64,000 nucleotides of DNA from Carposina sasakii (taxonomy: Eukaryota > Arthropoda > Insecta > Lepidoptera > Carposinidae): NCBI GenBank assembly GCA_014607495.2, contig CP053148.1:1550001-1614000 (forward strand). The letters are read 5' to 3'. The notes under the pieces are model-generated. The model made no database searches. It worked only from the letters and a program-made list of their open reading frames with translations, and was not told where the DNA came from. Below, piece after piece: positions 36,399 to 46,797 of this stretch; the stretch's first letter is position 1, and the number at the start of each line of letters is the position of its first letter. The position numbers were made by a program, and so were the translations under genes.

Positions 36399-36515
36399 CT
36401 GAAATTACTTCAATATTATAAAACACTCCCCGAATTTTACGACCATTTCGCGACTATCCACGATAAAATTTCACTACAGACTAACCATAGACTAACTAGA
36501 ACAGAACGAAAACGA
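36399..36515 (-). other. Candidate non-coding first exon and promoter region, probably of Mical
   Basis: On the minus strand a good splice donor (TTTCAG then GTGAGTATTG) sits at 36391-36398. About 115 bases of non-repetitive, moderately GC-rich sequence precede it, after a GACATCTGTC motif. There is no long open frame, only a short upstream ATG. Mical coding exon 1 needs an upstream non-coding exon, and this is the best-looking same-strand unit between it and Deaf1. The link is inference: a separate non-coding RNA is possible, and the transcription start is a guess. Confidence 0.35.
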
Positions 36516-37509
36516 CAGATGTCAACTTGACAAGCGTCTCGCGAACCAGCATGAAGGTTTAAGTAAAAACGGAGACATTGGCGGAATCATTGTGCCCGAC
36601 ACAATTGTGGCCATTAACAAAAAATTGAATTGAAGTAACAATGGAGTCAATACTACAGATACATTCTCTCCGATCTTCATGCACTCACAAGGAAAACTTG
36701 AAATAATATTTTCTAGCAAATAACAAAAAAAATATTTTGTACATTGTATATGTGTTGCATACTATGTTTATTTAAAACCACACTCTAGTATGCAAGGCCT
36801 TTGAGTAAAACATTTCATATTTGAGTGTGTCGCAGCAAATTGTTCCTCAAATCTAAGGCGTTGAGCAGTGGAATTTAAATGTTTCCATATAATAATATAA
36901 AATATTATCTTAATATGTATTAGGGATTTGTGTTTAATACTGTTCACATGCCCGCTTTGGATCAGACAATATTAGTAAGACTTTGTTCACTTTTTAATGT
37001 TTTAAAAGTAAAAGTCTCCAGTTTGAATTTGCGCTTTTAAAAAACAGGGGTGTCAAGATCAGCCGCATAGGATTTTTTTGCTGAAACGCCGTCTAGTGTG
37101 GATTCCACGTTTACCTAATGCTTCATGGAACGTACGTGCGTGCTGTCTTCAAATTCATAGAAAATAATTTTTTTTAAATCTTCTCATTCGATATCGTAGA
37201 AAGTGAATGCGATATCGATATTCACGTTCGGATACATCACCTCAGCTCGAGTAGGTGTATATCATTCATCTGAGAGGTAGACAGTCATAGAAATGTATAC
37301 AAGCAGATACCAACTGCACAGAGTCCTCCGCTTTTTTCACAGAAGTTCTATGAAGGTTAAAAAGAAGGAAGAAATCCTAATAAATAGAGTTTAGACCCTT
37401 TAGACCAAAGAATATACTTACTCTCTAATGAGGTTTAGACCTAGCATTGCGCCCGCGCCTTTTCCTTTCTTCCTATATGTATGGTTTAGATGTAGGTATG
37501 CATGCATGC

Positions 37510-37735
37510 ATATGCGGCTGTGTTCTTGAAATGGGATAACCGGAACTACAGGATCTTAAGAAGATTCCACAGCCACATTTAATATAGCGGGAAAGATGTA
37601 AATGATCAATGACAAGTAGCTAGCTTATCGCCCGAGAGAATTCCCGAGTTCTTTAGTCGATACTTACGACATGCACGGAAGGAGATGCAGCTGATTTATT
37701 CTATCTAGTGAAGTCTTATCATCAGCACAGAACTG
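37510..37735 (+). repeat. Family A repeat, nearly full
   Basis: GGCTGTGTTCTTGAAATGGG, CCACAGCCACATTTAATATA, GATCAATGACAAGTAGCTAG, CGACATGCACGGAAGGAGAT, GCAGCTGATTTATTCTATCT. Confidence 0.65.
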
Positions 37736-38102
37736 GATTAATTTAAATTATGAATTTTATTGGCACACTCGACGCCCACGACGATTCTTTCTGTTGATTT
37801 GACTTATGTTACTGTGTCCACTAGATGGGGTAGAGGGCCTCCACAGACCACCGCCATACATAGCATGCATTTTATGTAGATACCAAAATAATTACATTGA
37901 TCAATAAAATTGTTAAATTATTAAATTACCTGTATAATAAAAATTGTGCATTCAAATAGTGTTATTAAAAATTCGGCCATTGAATAAAATGTTTCTTGGT
38001 GGACATTCCAAGTGCACTTTTACGTAAAAAAGTTGTTTTAATTTTAAAAGTGGCACCTCTGTGCACAACTGTTGTTTCGTGGTGAGCTGTTTCGGGTGAG
38101 CT

Positions 38103-38215
38103 TACACGCAATCGATTTCGAATTGAAAGCTCAGGCTTGGACATTGGGCTAAGGTATTACTATTACTCAGCATACTACACGCAATCGATTTCGAATTGAA
38201 AGCTCAGGCTTGGAC
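38103..38215 (+). repeat. Direct duplication, period 73
   Basis: TACACGCAATCGATTTCGAA followed by TTGAAAGCTCAGGCTTGGAC occurs at 38103-38142 and again, identical, at 38176-38215. Confidence 0.85.
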
Positions 38216-38271
38216 TAAGCTACTATTAGATGTGCTATGGTAGAGTCCGTTTCATAGAACAACTATAAATA

Positions 38272-38536
38272 TACAGGGTGTAACAAAAAGGGTATGTTAA
38301 GCGAAAAGCTACGTAAATAGCCCACTGTAGAGGACCTATCCACAAAATTTGACACTCGAAATCACATGTTTATTTTTCCCGATAGTATGGAGAATTTTGA
38401 AATATCTCAGGAATTTTCATACAATCTAGAAAAATAAACATGTGATTTCGAGTCTCAAATTTTGTCGGATAGGTTCTCTACAGTGGGCTATTTACGTAGC
38501 CTTTCGCTTAACATACCCTTTTTGCGACACCCTGTA
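38272..38536. mobile_element. CAGGGTGT snapback MITE with TA flanks
   Basis: Ends TACAGGGTGT and ACACCCTGTA. Arms of about 110 bases are near-perfect inverted copies (AAGGGTATGTTAAGCGAAAG, TAGCCCACTGTAGAGGACCT, CTCGAAATCACATGTTTATT). TA duplications suggest Tc1/mariner mobilisation (inference). Confidence 0.75.
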
Positions 38537-38654
38537 TAGTACGGACGGCATACTAACTATGCCTGATTTCGGAACGTACATCTTTTGTATGCTGTAACAC
38601 AGTTACCCATACACATAGTAACTAGCACCATCATACAAAGGAACTTTGATGAAA

Positions 38655-39063
38655 CTAGGGTTGCCAGATGATAATTTGACAAAGGAGGGCAAATGATAAA
38701 TCCAAAAGGAGGATTTGCAAAAAAAAGTGGACATTCACAATAAAATTTTTTTTTTTCTTTGAATTTTTTTTAATCATACTTGGGTACCAATTTTTATAAG
38801 TTCTTGGTTTTTTAGTAAATAATTATGAAAATCTTCACGTCATGTTTTTTAAGTTGTATTGAGTGAGAATTAAAGACTTGGCTGACTGCACAATTAATCT
38901 GGACTGGTATTAAAAAACTTCCACATTTGCGTTAGTGTAATTTTTAACATTTGCAAAAAGGAGGACTTACATCAGGTAAAGGAGGTCAAAGAGTAGAAAA
39001 GGAGGACAAAATGTAGAAAAGGAGGACATGTCCTCCTTTTGCATAACCATCTGGCAACCCTAG
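38655..39063. mobile_element. CTAGGGTTGCCAGATG terminal-repeat element
   Basis: Perfect 16-base termini CTAGGGTTGCCAGATG and CATCTGGCAACCCTAG bound a 409-base unit. GGAGGAC/GTCCTCC motifs occur repeatedly inside the right half (AAAAGGAGGACATGTCCTCC, a palindrome) and as GGAGGATTTG on the left. Non-coding. Confidence 0.7.
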
Positions 39064-39065
39064 AC

Positions 39066-39192
39066 GGACTCTACGTTGCTACGGATACGTGTTATCCACC
39101 AATCACATTGGTCCACGATGTTAATGAATTTGTTTGGTGGATACTAAACAATACTAAACGCATCTATAGCAACGTAGCATAGCACATATCTG
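39066..39192. repeat. CCACCAATCA-type element
   Basis: TACGTTGCTACGGATACG, CCACCAATCACATTGGTCCA, TTTGTTTGGTGGATAC and ATAGCAACGTAGCATAGCAC. The outer parts are inverted (CTACGTTGCTA/TAGCAACGTAG), forming a palindromic unit. Confidence 0.5.
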
Positions 39193-39955
39193 GCAGAAAG
39201 GTTGATGAAGCCTTCATTGACACAGTGCAGGAACTTGGCTCAACTTGGCAATACCTAATAATAATAGGTCAAATTTTAAATATTTTTCAAGACTCACTTT
39301 TTAGTTAAAAGCTTGATTTCCAGATTCCTCTCTATTTCTATGACCAGTGCTCTACGGCATCCTTTTGTCTACATTTACGTTTTCGTGACGTATTATGTAC
39401 ATGTATAAATTATACAAGATGTCTTATGTCGAAGGCATATTGTGGAACACGCGCCGTATTACAAAATGACTAGGCATTTTGAATAGTATGGATTGGAAGG
39501 GTGACAGTTTCACTTCTAGCACATTGCTTAAGTTACGTATGTATTAGAACTATTGAAACTTCTACCTTCTTGCATGTGTGATGTAAACAACTTTACTAGT
39601 TTCAGAATAAACAATAAAATACTTAATAAATTAACCATTAATATAATAAAATACACATAAGTTTGACAGTATTTTATAACTATAATTTGGTCTAATATCA
39701 TGAAGAAGGTATAAGAGAGGAGGTAGAACTATGAAGTGAGTCGTGTGGCAATCGTGAGGCCATGTCGTCATGATAGGGGCGGAGCTTCAGCGCCAGTAGC
39801 TGTAACCACACGCTTGTGCTCCGAAATGTAACCGTATTAAAATTACAAAGACGCTAGTGCTTTTCTCAGGGTACTTTATTACTAAAACGTAGTATAATAT
39901 TGCCATCTAGTGATGAGTAAGTGCACTAGTAATACAATCTTGAACCATATTGATA

Positions 39956-40278
39956 ACTACTGGACGCCCGCGACTCCGTCCGCGTGGACTACAGAAAACA
40001 AAAAACAAAATATCGAAATTATCCGGGATAAAAACATTTTCCCGGGATAAAAAGTAGCCTATATGTTAAGTGGGACCTGTCACAATATATTCCTGAAAAC
40101 TGCATCGAAATCGGTTCAGCCGTTTCTGATATTAGCGTGCCCAAACGCACAGACAAACCTACAAACAGACAAAAATTCCAAAAATCATTGTTTTGGATAA
40201 AGGTATTCTATTATATTTTTTCTTATATATCTTCCATGTACAGACAGCGATCCGTTACATTTTTATTATATGTATAGA
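39956..40278 (-). mobile_element. Helitron-like element (3' end decayed)
   Basis: Minus strand starts TCTATACATATAATAAAAAT and ends CACGCGGACGGAGTCGCGGG with CTAC-like sequence in place of CTAG. Contains the recurrent ATCGAAATCGGTTCAGCCGT (plus strand). Related to 61988-62165. Confidence 0.55.
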
Positions 40279-40726
40279 TGAGCAAATAGTTTGACTAGTC
40301 ACTACAAGGTGGTTTCTATGTAAATGTGCAGGGCTATAGTGTCCAATGCTCCCCTCGTCCCATACTTCACCCCCGCTCGGCGGCACACTATTTTTGTATG
40401 AAAATATACTTAGCCGCTACTCCTCTTTTATTTCTTCTCCATGTCTAATATACAAAAATAATGTAAAACAATGGTCTAATGTAGATGAGTAAAAGGAATG
40501 ACCTAAGGCTCGTCGTCCGATTTAAATAAAAATCTTTACACCCTAAAAATAACGTCCGTACCTTACAAAATAATATTTGGTAACAAGGAATTGTCTTATA
40601 CTCGTACATTTACAACAATGTTGGTAACCGGTGAAAACCACATAAAAACACAAGAATCTTAATCATAGCATTATATGCAATGAAATATACTGTGCAAAAA
40701 TTGTACTTTTAGGGCTGATTTTTCCA

Positions 40727-40851
40727 ATGAGGGGTAAGCACGAACCTCTCGATAGTCCGTAACGCTATCGTTCAACTGTCAAATCACATAGATTTTGCTA
40801 GCGAGTCGCTAGCGTTACGCCGCGTAAAAAGGTTCGTGCTTACCCCACTGG
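40727..40851. mobile_element. GGGGTAAGCACGAACC MITE, copy 2
   Basis: Same element as 19291-19414, inverted: TGAGGGGTAAGCACGAACCT to AGGTTCGTGCTTACCCCACT. Very similar, so recent amplification is likely. Intergenic. Confidence 0.7.
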
Positions 40852-41324
40852 TCTTTTTGAAGGATAATGTTGATGCTGTCTCTATTTTGATCAAGTTTTA
40901 GAGAAAGACGGATCATATTCATTTATTAGATAGAACTACATATAAGTATTCTGCTTATTGAAAAATCTGCTCTTAGATATATAGATTTGTTTACTTCAGA
41001 AGAAATTTACTTTATTAATTATTAGAACATCAGCTGCTTGATCAAATTACTTTTTAAAATTCCTTAAAATTTAAGAAAGTTTATACAATCTTTTTTTTTT
41101 CATTTTTTATTAATTTAACATTTAACATCAAATACTACCATTAAAAATTAAAAACCTCTGAGTGCTTTGAAATATTGACTAATTTTATAATATTGGTAAT
41201 TCTATGGTTATTATAAATTAAGTAGTTAAATTAAATATGTACCTATGTACCCATTTAAATAATGTAACAGCTAGGACATTAATTTACCCAAAATAAGGCT
41301 GCATTCCCAACAGAGATATGCTTT

Positions 41325-41450
41325 GCTACGTTGCTAGGATACGTTTGACATTCACCAATCAAATTGATTGCATCATGCACCATTGAATATGATTGGTGAG
41401 GGTGGATATCACACGCATCCAGCCAGAGTAACGACATAGCACACTTCTGA
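41325..41450. repeat. CCACCAATCA-type element
   Basis: CTACGTTGCTAGGATACG, TTCACCAATCAAATTGATTG, AATATGATTGGTGAGG, TGGATATCACACGCATCC. Same family as 17400-17530. Confidence 0.5.
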
Positions 41451-41696
41451 AATGCAGCCTAAGAATTAACCTTTGAATTTAATTAATAAATTAATTTGTT
41501 AACATCAATTGACAACATTCCATAATGAGATATACGAGTACATTAAACACATCTACAAAATGGCTAGATTTTATTGTTTTCTTGTTTATTTTAGTCTTAC
41601 GTGTATCAAACTAATCCTTAATCTTAGGATTAGTTTTAAATGTTATATATTAGATGTGGTCTCAACGCGGATTAAATAAAATATTTACGATAAAAC

Positions 41697-41886
41697 ATCA
41701 CCCCCCCTAGCATAACACGAAACGTGGATATCGTATCGTACGATATCGTATTGCCTCTTTGTAATTTGTAACGATGTTACAAAATTCAACATGGCGGCTA
41801 CATTTATCGTATTTTGACAGGTTAAATGTTGATAAATTGGTTCATCATATCGTGTTTCGCAGGTCATGCTACTTGGGCAGGTGCAA
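41697..41886. mobile_element. Small inverted-repeat element, CTAGCATGACC type, copy 2
   Basis: Same unit as 13343-13497: starts ACCCCCCCTAGCATAACACG, includes CAACATGGCGGCTACATTTA, ends TTCGCAGGTCATGCTACTTG. Slightly longer because of an extra CGATATCGTATTGCC stretch. Intergenic between Mical and Deaf1. Confidence 0.5.
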
Positions 41887-43384
41887 GAGGGCCTGAATGT
41901 TGATAATCCAAATATTATCTATAAGTAGTAGAGTGACCTGGTAAGACTGCTGATGCAACCAGAACATAATAAGCTTTTCAATCAACTACACACAATATCA
42001 TCCGAGCAACACTTGACTTTCTAACTAGTGATTATTAACAGAAATATCGTTGCAAGAGACATAACTTTGAGATCACATAAATTATATAGATATCTGTAAC
42101 AGCCTGTATCTTACACAAGTGCTTTTTATTTGTTTTACATAGTAAAGAAATGTTGCCAGAGTTGTATAAATATGGTAAATGAGACCAAATAGAACTGTTA
42201 AATATAATTTATATCTTAGTCCTAACATTGAGTTACCATATATACCGAGTTTATAATGTCCACCAATGTAGTACTAAGGTCCCAAACAATAACCATCTTC
42301 ACTCGAATCCAACTGTAAGTTTTAGCACTTCATTATTTGCCAAATAAATTCCAAACACTTTCTTAATTCTTCAGTAAATCATCTGCACGCACTTCCGTCA
42401 TTATGTAACCAACTAGCTTCAGGTTTCCAACTAGGTCACGTCCACCCCTTGTTCCATACCCACCGCTGACCTTGGAATATGATCACTTTTACATCACCCG
42501 TGGTATCTTAGCCTAAGCTGCCAGCCCACCGGAGTAGAGAAATGGAGAAATATTGCAGGACTGGAGCTAAGCCAATATTTTATACAATCATATTGGTCAA
42601 AATTTCTCAATTTCTCCTTAGTTGGAACCTCCAAAACTTGCAGTAATGACTGACATAATACGAGTATGTCCATGTTGTTAATTTCATTTTCTGATTAACA
42701 ATCTTAACCATTAATTGATAACAGATTGCCTGATTTTAAACAATTCATGTCGGGTTCCCATCATTCTTCGATAACATAACACTCTTCAAATCGTGTTTTT
42801 TGTTTCCTTTAGGTATTTGTTTTAACTTTAATCCCCGCGTGCATACCGAGAGAGCATGTCTTGCAAATTATGCGAGGAGAAGGGGTAGTGATACATTCAG
42901 CACTGCTTGCCAGACATGCCCCCTTCCTTTAAATACTAGGTACGTCTGTATTTCTTGTGGGGTGCAAAGTCGGGACCTGGAAGGGAAACATATTGTTATC
43001 TTGTAGACCTGTAGGTGTATTTGTTATACATATAGAATGAGCATTTGTGATATATCATGAAATTTATATGGCAAGTTACATATAGTTATACACCAGAATA
43101 ATACCTACACATGGCTATAATTTTATTTTTTTTACAATTAGGCAAACAGTTGACCGCCATCATGCCTGATGTTAAGCAAGATGCGGCTTAATGTGGTACA
43201 TTTTTGCCTAGAAAGTGCTTATTGACTATCTTTGAAGAGACCAATGTTGTATTGTAGTTCTCGGGAAATACATCGACAGGAAGTGCATTCCACTCAGGCG
43301 GACAGCCTGCGTGCATTAATTAGCCTGTGTTAATAATAAGGTCATCTCGTTATCATGGCCGCGAGTAACGTGAACGCCAAAATA

Positions 43385-43500
43385 GGTTACCCAGAACTGC
43401 AAGATCACAAAGGAGAATCTTACAGCCACGTTTAGCACTGCGGGGCAAGATGTAAAAGATCAATCACAAGTTGCCGTCTTAACACCTCATAGAATGTACC
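43385..43500 (+). repeat. Family A repeat, partial
   Basis: GGTTACCCAGAACTGCAAGA, GAATCTTACAGCCACGTTTA, GATCAATCACAAGTTGCC. It lies in the probable 3' UTR or downstream region of Deaf1. Confidence 0.5.
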
Positions 43501-43696
43501 CGCGCGCACACATAAAAAAACTAGGTGCGCCATCGACTAACGCCTTATGGTTGTTACCCGTAGATGCAATAAAGGTAATAACGGCAACGATGACGGTCCC
43601 TCGCTCGGGTCTAACTGCGGCAACCCTGAAATTTCATATCCTCGAGGAGCCCCTTGACAGTAGTCCAACAACGCGTGATGCAGCCTCACCTCTATA

Positions 43697-43891
43697 CTAT
43701 TGATCGTGCGGGCTCTCGACAATGAGCATGATGGACTGGTGCTGCGCGGCACCGGCATGCATCGCGGGCACTGTCCGCAGACACTCGATCTGGTGCGAGG
43801 CCCAATCCTTCTTCTGGCAGTAGGTAGAACAGTACGGCGTGCGCCGGCACAGCGAGCACTCCGCCGACGCTTCGCGGTTGCAGTTCGCGCA
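43697..43891 (-). CDS. Deaf1: Deaf1 terminal exon, MYND zinc finger and stop
   Basis: 64 codons plus TAG (43697-43699), phase 0 after the acceptor AAATCCAG. It begins CANCNREASAECSLCRRT and continues YCSTYCQKKDW, SHQIEC: a C-x2-C-x7-C-x2-C-x5-C-x3-C-x7-H-x3-C MYND finger, the usual C-terminal protein-interaction domain of DEAF1. The chain ends IMLIVESPHDQ. Overlapping longer open frames on both strands are shadows of this GC-rich exon. A Helitron copy (43914-44095) begins about 20 bases upstream of the acceptor, which therefore has a poor pyrimidine tract. Confidence 0.93.
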   Translation of the reverse strand, partial: CANCNREASAECSLCRRTPYCSTYCQKKDWASHQIECLRTVPAMHAGAAQHQSIMLIVESPHDQ

Positions 43892-44875
43892 CTGGATTTG
43901 TTACATACATACATCTATACTAATACATATTATAAATGTGAAAGTGCAAAACTACTGAACCAATTTGAATGAAATTTGGTACACAAATAGTCTAGAGCCC
44001 GAGAAAGTACATACTCGTAGGCTACTTTTTATTGAGGTAGGTGGCACCACCGCCCGATAATCGAATACCGCGCAGACGAAGTCGCGGGTAACATACATAA
44101 AAATGACGCCTCTTTCCCGGATTAATCTATGTAGTTTCATTTTTGAGTCTAAATTTTCGCGCTGAAAACACTAACCGCCATGCTGTAACGTCACATTGGA
44201 TTTATTAAGAGGACTAATCGTAAACCTTGGCCATATGAATTAGAATCACATTAGAATTGACCTTGGCCTTTTTGAACACTCAAAATCGAGGACTTTTTTT
44301 TTTAAAAGAGAAAATCGTACATTTCCAAATGTTATGTAAGGTTTAAAGAACATGGAATTCTTTATTTAATTACATAGTAATAAAACCTTCGCCGTAGTGG
44401 CTCAGAAACTGTACCTACCTACAAGCCAAAAAAATTACGATTGATATTTTTCAAATATAAATTTAATTGGGTAATATTATTATGTAAACAACCTCTTTTA
44501 CAATATGATACTACATTCCATTTCGATATCTACAATACAAAGAGTACGAGTACATAATAGAGTAGATAGGCCTTTTTTTCAGTTATTTTGATTCAGAGGA
44601 GTAGGTTTCAGAAAGTACACAATTTCTAGTAATGACCGGGTTACTCGCCTACGTAACAGGGCACTTTCGTAGGTGCCCTTAAATTGACTACGAAAGTTGT
44701 TACAATAACACTCATTTATTTTCCTTATAGAACAACTTCGTCTACGTAAATATAATAATATTGCTGTCTTGACTCAAACTAAACTTATACATAGGTTATA
44801 CCTACCTACGCAGTTAAACACTTAACATTATTTTTATAAATCAACCACTCTATTTTGCCAATACAACAAACGTAC
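43892..44875 (-). other. Deaf1 last intron
   Basis: About 1 kb. The side next to the last exon is a Helitron copy (43914-44095); the remainder (44100-44875) is AT-rich with no feature that I recognise. Confidence 0.7.
43914..44095 (+). mobile_element. Helitron-like element beside the Deaf1 acceptor
   Basis: Starts TCTATACTAATACATATTAT and ends near GCGCAGACGAAGTCGCGGGT, the 3' hairpin of lepidopteran Helitrons, though the CTAG itself is lost. Interior: ATTTGAATGAAATTTGGTAC. Opposite in strand to Deaf1. Confidence 0.55.
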
Positions 44876-45114
44876 CTTGCTACTCTTTTTCTCAGCTTCC
44901 TCCACCTGGTGTACTGACTCCCTCTCAACTTCAAGATGCGGGTCCACGCCGGTCGCAAGTAGGCTCGCACCTCTTTCTTGCTCCAGCCTTTCGACTTGCC
45001 TCGAACTGACCACCCGGACATCCTCAACGCACTGCTTTAGCTCGCCGCTGAGCTGGTCCAATCTCGCTCCGATATCGTCGAGACGCTTCAGGACCGTATT
45101 TAAGTCAGGAAGAT
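44876..45114 (-). CDS. Deaf1: Deaf1 exon, coiled-coil region
   Basis: 239 bases from acceptor CTTTCCAG to donor AAG then GTACG. Two bases complete an Asp codon begun in the previous exon, then 79 codons ending EEAEKKSSK. LNTVLKRLDDIGARLDQLSG is a heptad-like coiled coil; the second half is strongly charged. This links the NLS region to the MYND finger, matching DEAF1 layout in other animals (family knowledge). The reading open across the donor into VRLLYW is intron. Confidence 0.88.
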
Positions 45115-45419
45115 CTGGAAAGTGCTTTTGTTTGAGACATCGACCGGCCGGACCTCGCCTTGTGTCGCCCCCGCCCCTTGTACACCCCCGCTTAACCTCG
45201 TGGAGCATATACAAAGGGATGTTCTAACAACGTAACCTTTGCAAGGTGACAGACAGATATTGTAAATGTCAAAATATCACGCGACTGATGTTAAGAATCC
45301 TTGTTTTATTGTCTATCGGCTACAATACGTACAATGGTCTCAATTAATTTCGAGGCTAAGTGCGGAAAATTTCGAGTTAAACCGACAGCTAGGTAATCAG
45401 TTGGTTTAGATGAGAACGG

Positions 45420-45490
45420 TTGAAGGGTCACGAAGGAGATCATACAGCCCACTGCAGCCACGTTTAAAATAGCGGGGCCAGATGTCGAAG
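45420..45490 (+). repeat. Family A repeat, fragment
   Basis: GAAGGAGATCATACAGCC, GCAGCCACGTTTAAAATAGC and GGGGCCAGATGTC. Confidence 0.5.
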
Positions 45491-46044
45491 ACTTTTTACA
45501 CTAGCAGTACCTATTGACTACTTCGTTCACTAAATGCCAAACTTAACAAACTTCGTATAGGATATAAAAATCTGCCTTTGGGAAGGGTGGTCTACAGTAG
45601 GCGTAGAATTATGTAAGCTATTTGTTAATACGCAAGCTACTTATCGATCGCTGACTACATCAAAATAGATTAGTTATGTATTTGAAAATTATACATAATA
45701 TACACGCACAACATGGAAATATATAACATAAATATAAATAAATATATAACAGCTCGCCATGGGAAAGCATTACGGTGCGGTCGTATTTGGGATGGAATGA
45801 GATGGATGCGCGTGGCCGGTGCATTCGCCGCATATTGGATGCATTTGCGCATAGCTTGGTTAACGTTAAAGGGAGTGTCTTTGTAAAAGTTATCGATTTC
45901 TAGCCGGCAAGCAACTTGATACTGGTCGTTGTAAGTCGAACACTTTTTGCGACTCATTATTGGATTACTAAAGATTTAAAAATTAAATAATATTAGTACA
46001 TAGATTTTAGTAGTAATACTTTATAAACTGTGTACATGCATATG

Positions 46045-46160
46045 TAAGTTTCCCGAAACGGTGTAGCCAGAACGGCAAAATCTTAAAGGGAGGTCCTACA
46101 GCCACGTTTAGTATAGCGGAGAGAGATGTCAGTGACAAGTTGCTAGCTTGTTTGTATTAG
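46045..46160 (+). repeat. Family A repeat, partial
   Basis: CCCGAAACGGTGTAGCCAGA, GAGGTCCTACAGCCACGTTT, AGTGACAAGTTGCTAGCTTG. Confidence 0.6.
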
Positions 46161-46233
46161 CTGTTTGGGTAGATAGGTACTATCATATCGAATGGAGGCC
46201 GCGCCTCGGCAAGTGTAGCGATTCTATAGGCCA

Positions 46234-46664
46234 TACAGGGTGATTTTTGGTCGTCAACGTTCCCGAAAATCTCTTCATCATCACGATCATTTTTCTCCAT
46301 GGAAGCATACATGGGAAGTGTCTGGTTTCCAAAATATTAGGATCCAAAGTTGAGTAAATAGACTGCGTTTTTCTGCATAAATGCACATAGACGCGTGTAG
46401 CAAGATACTGCGTTTTTCTGCATAAATGCACATACGAGTAGACGCGTGTAGCAAGATTTTTTCACGATAAATAATTTATATCTGTCTATAAAAAAAACTA
46501 ACATAAATACTAGACACTATAAATTTAGCCCGATCAAGTAATTATTTTTTTTTTTCAAAAAAAATTTAAAAAATTCCCAGCCTTATTTTTAGCATAAACT
46601 TACTTTATTTGATGTATAGAGTACGTATCCTTCGTTAAGGGTAGCCACGAAAAAACCCCTTGTA
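46234..46664 (+). mobile_element. TACAGGGTGA-type MITE with internal duplication
   Basis: Begins TACAGGGTGATTTTTGGTCG and ends near AACCCCTTGTATA. A segment of about 50 bases containing CTGCGTTTTTCTGCATAAAT and GACGCGTGTAGCAAGAT is present twice in tandem (46362-46457). Located in the large Deaf1 intron. Confidence 0.65.
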
Positions 46665-46797
46665 TACCCACCTAACCTAACCTTTGAAAGATAGCCATCA
46701 GATGACAGATCACAAACTTATAAATGTACATAGTGGAGCCCGTGAACCATCCGCGTGGTCTGCAGAAAAACAAAATTTCCAAATTATATAGCATTAA

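Larger units (their letters stand above)
36516..43696. other. Intergenic region between Mical 5' end and Deaf1 3' end
   Basis: About 7.2 kb, AT-rich, with a family A copy (37510), a 73-bp direct duplication (38103), a snapback MITE (38272), a CTAGGGTTGCC element (38655), a Helitron tail (39956) and MITEs at 40727, 41325 and 41697. In 36720-37500, 39200-39950, 40280-40720, 40855-41320, 41890-43380 I see no recognisable feature. An open frame at 42800-43006 with several CxxC-like pairs has no family match that I recognise. Confidence 0.6.

Noticed and set aside
42800..43006. Open frame with several cysteines (ACQTCPLPLNTRYVCISC)
   Set aside because: Suggests a zinc ribbon, perhaps of a transposase C-terminus, but spacing and context are not enough to support any family.
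43537..43914. Minus-strand Arg-rich open frame of 125 codons
   Set aside because: It is out of frame with the MYND finger encoded by the same strand at 43697-43891 and has no domain.
44877..45227. Plus-strand Ser-rich open frame of 116 codons
   Set aside because: Antisense of the Deaf1 coiled-coil exon, which has matching splice phases.
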